Below are positions 6,870 through 6,878 of a stretch of 6,878 bases of DNA, one piece after another (the stretch's first letter is position 1; each line of letters starts with the position of its first letter). Location: assembly GCA_003136915.1 (NCBI GenBank), contig PLEB01000295.1:1-6878 (forward strand), in the 5' to 3' direction. Position numbers and translations under genes: made by a program. Origin of the DNA: Chitinophagaceae bacterium. Lineage in GTDB: Bacteria; Bacteroidota; Bacteroidia; Chitinophagales; Chitinophagaceae. Under the pieces are notes generated by a model. That model did no database searches. It saw only the letters and a list, made by a program, of their open reading frames with translations, and was not told the DNA's origin.

Positions 6870-6878
6870 CCCATCATT

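Overview
The window is one uninterrupted plus-strand gene cluster for the proton-pumping respiratory complex I (NADH:quinone oxidoreductase-type, NDH-1). The order is nuoA (5' end cut off by the window), nuoB, nuoC, nuoD, nuoH, nuoI, nuoJ, nuoK, nuoL. Every gene is intact except nuoA, and every subunit carries its family's hallmark residues. Gaps between genes run from a 10-nt overlap (A/B) and a 1-nt overlap (I/J) to 38 nt at most (J/K). No stretch over 50 bases is non-coding. I see no terminator, internal promoter, RNA gene, mobile element, repeat family or CRISPR array.

Likely source: a member of the Bacteroidota, inferred from four things. The gene set goes straight from nuoD to nuoH with no nuoE, nuoF or nuoG. 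The NuoA and NuoD sequences have a Bacteroides-like flavour, for example GSPWNQF after YECG in NuoA and the VIPDIDR ending of NuoD. Base composition is moderately AT-rich. Most genes lack a Shine-Dalgarno sequence. Unlike the Bacteroides arrangement as I recall it, nuoC and nuoD are separate genes here. I cannot place it to family.

Layout: positions 1-317 encode the end of NuoA. Positions 308-2479 encode the connecting (Q) module NuoB, NuoC and NuoD, which carries cluster N2 and the quinone-site residues. Positions 2490-3566 encode NuoH, which forms the membrane end of the quinone chamber. Positions 3575-4051 encode NuoI, with two 4Fe-4S clusters. Positions 4051-6869 encode the proton-pumping membrane subunits NuoJ, NuoK and NuoL. 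The window ends 9 bases after nuoL; nuoM and nuoN would be expected next but are not visible.

Together these subunits would take electrons at NuoI, pass them through its clusters to N2 in NuoB, reduce quinone at the NuoB/NuoD/NuoH interface, and drive proton transport through NuoH, the NuoA/J/K region and NuoL. Because the NADH-oxidising module (E, F, G) is absent from this operon, the electron donor is the real open question. I found no evidence of an undescribed system; this is a well-conserved housekeeping operon in its 11-subunit-like form.
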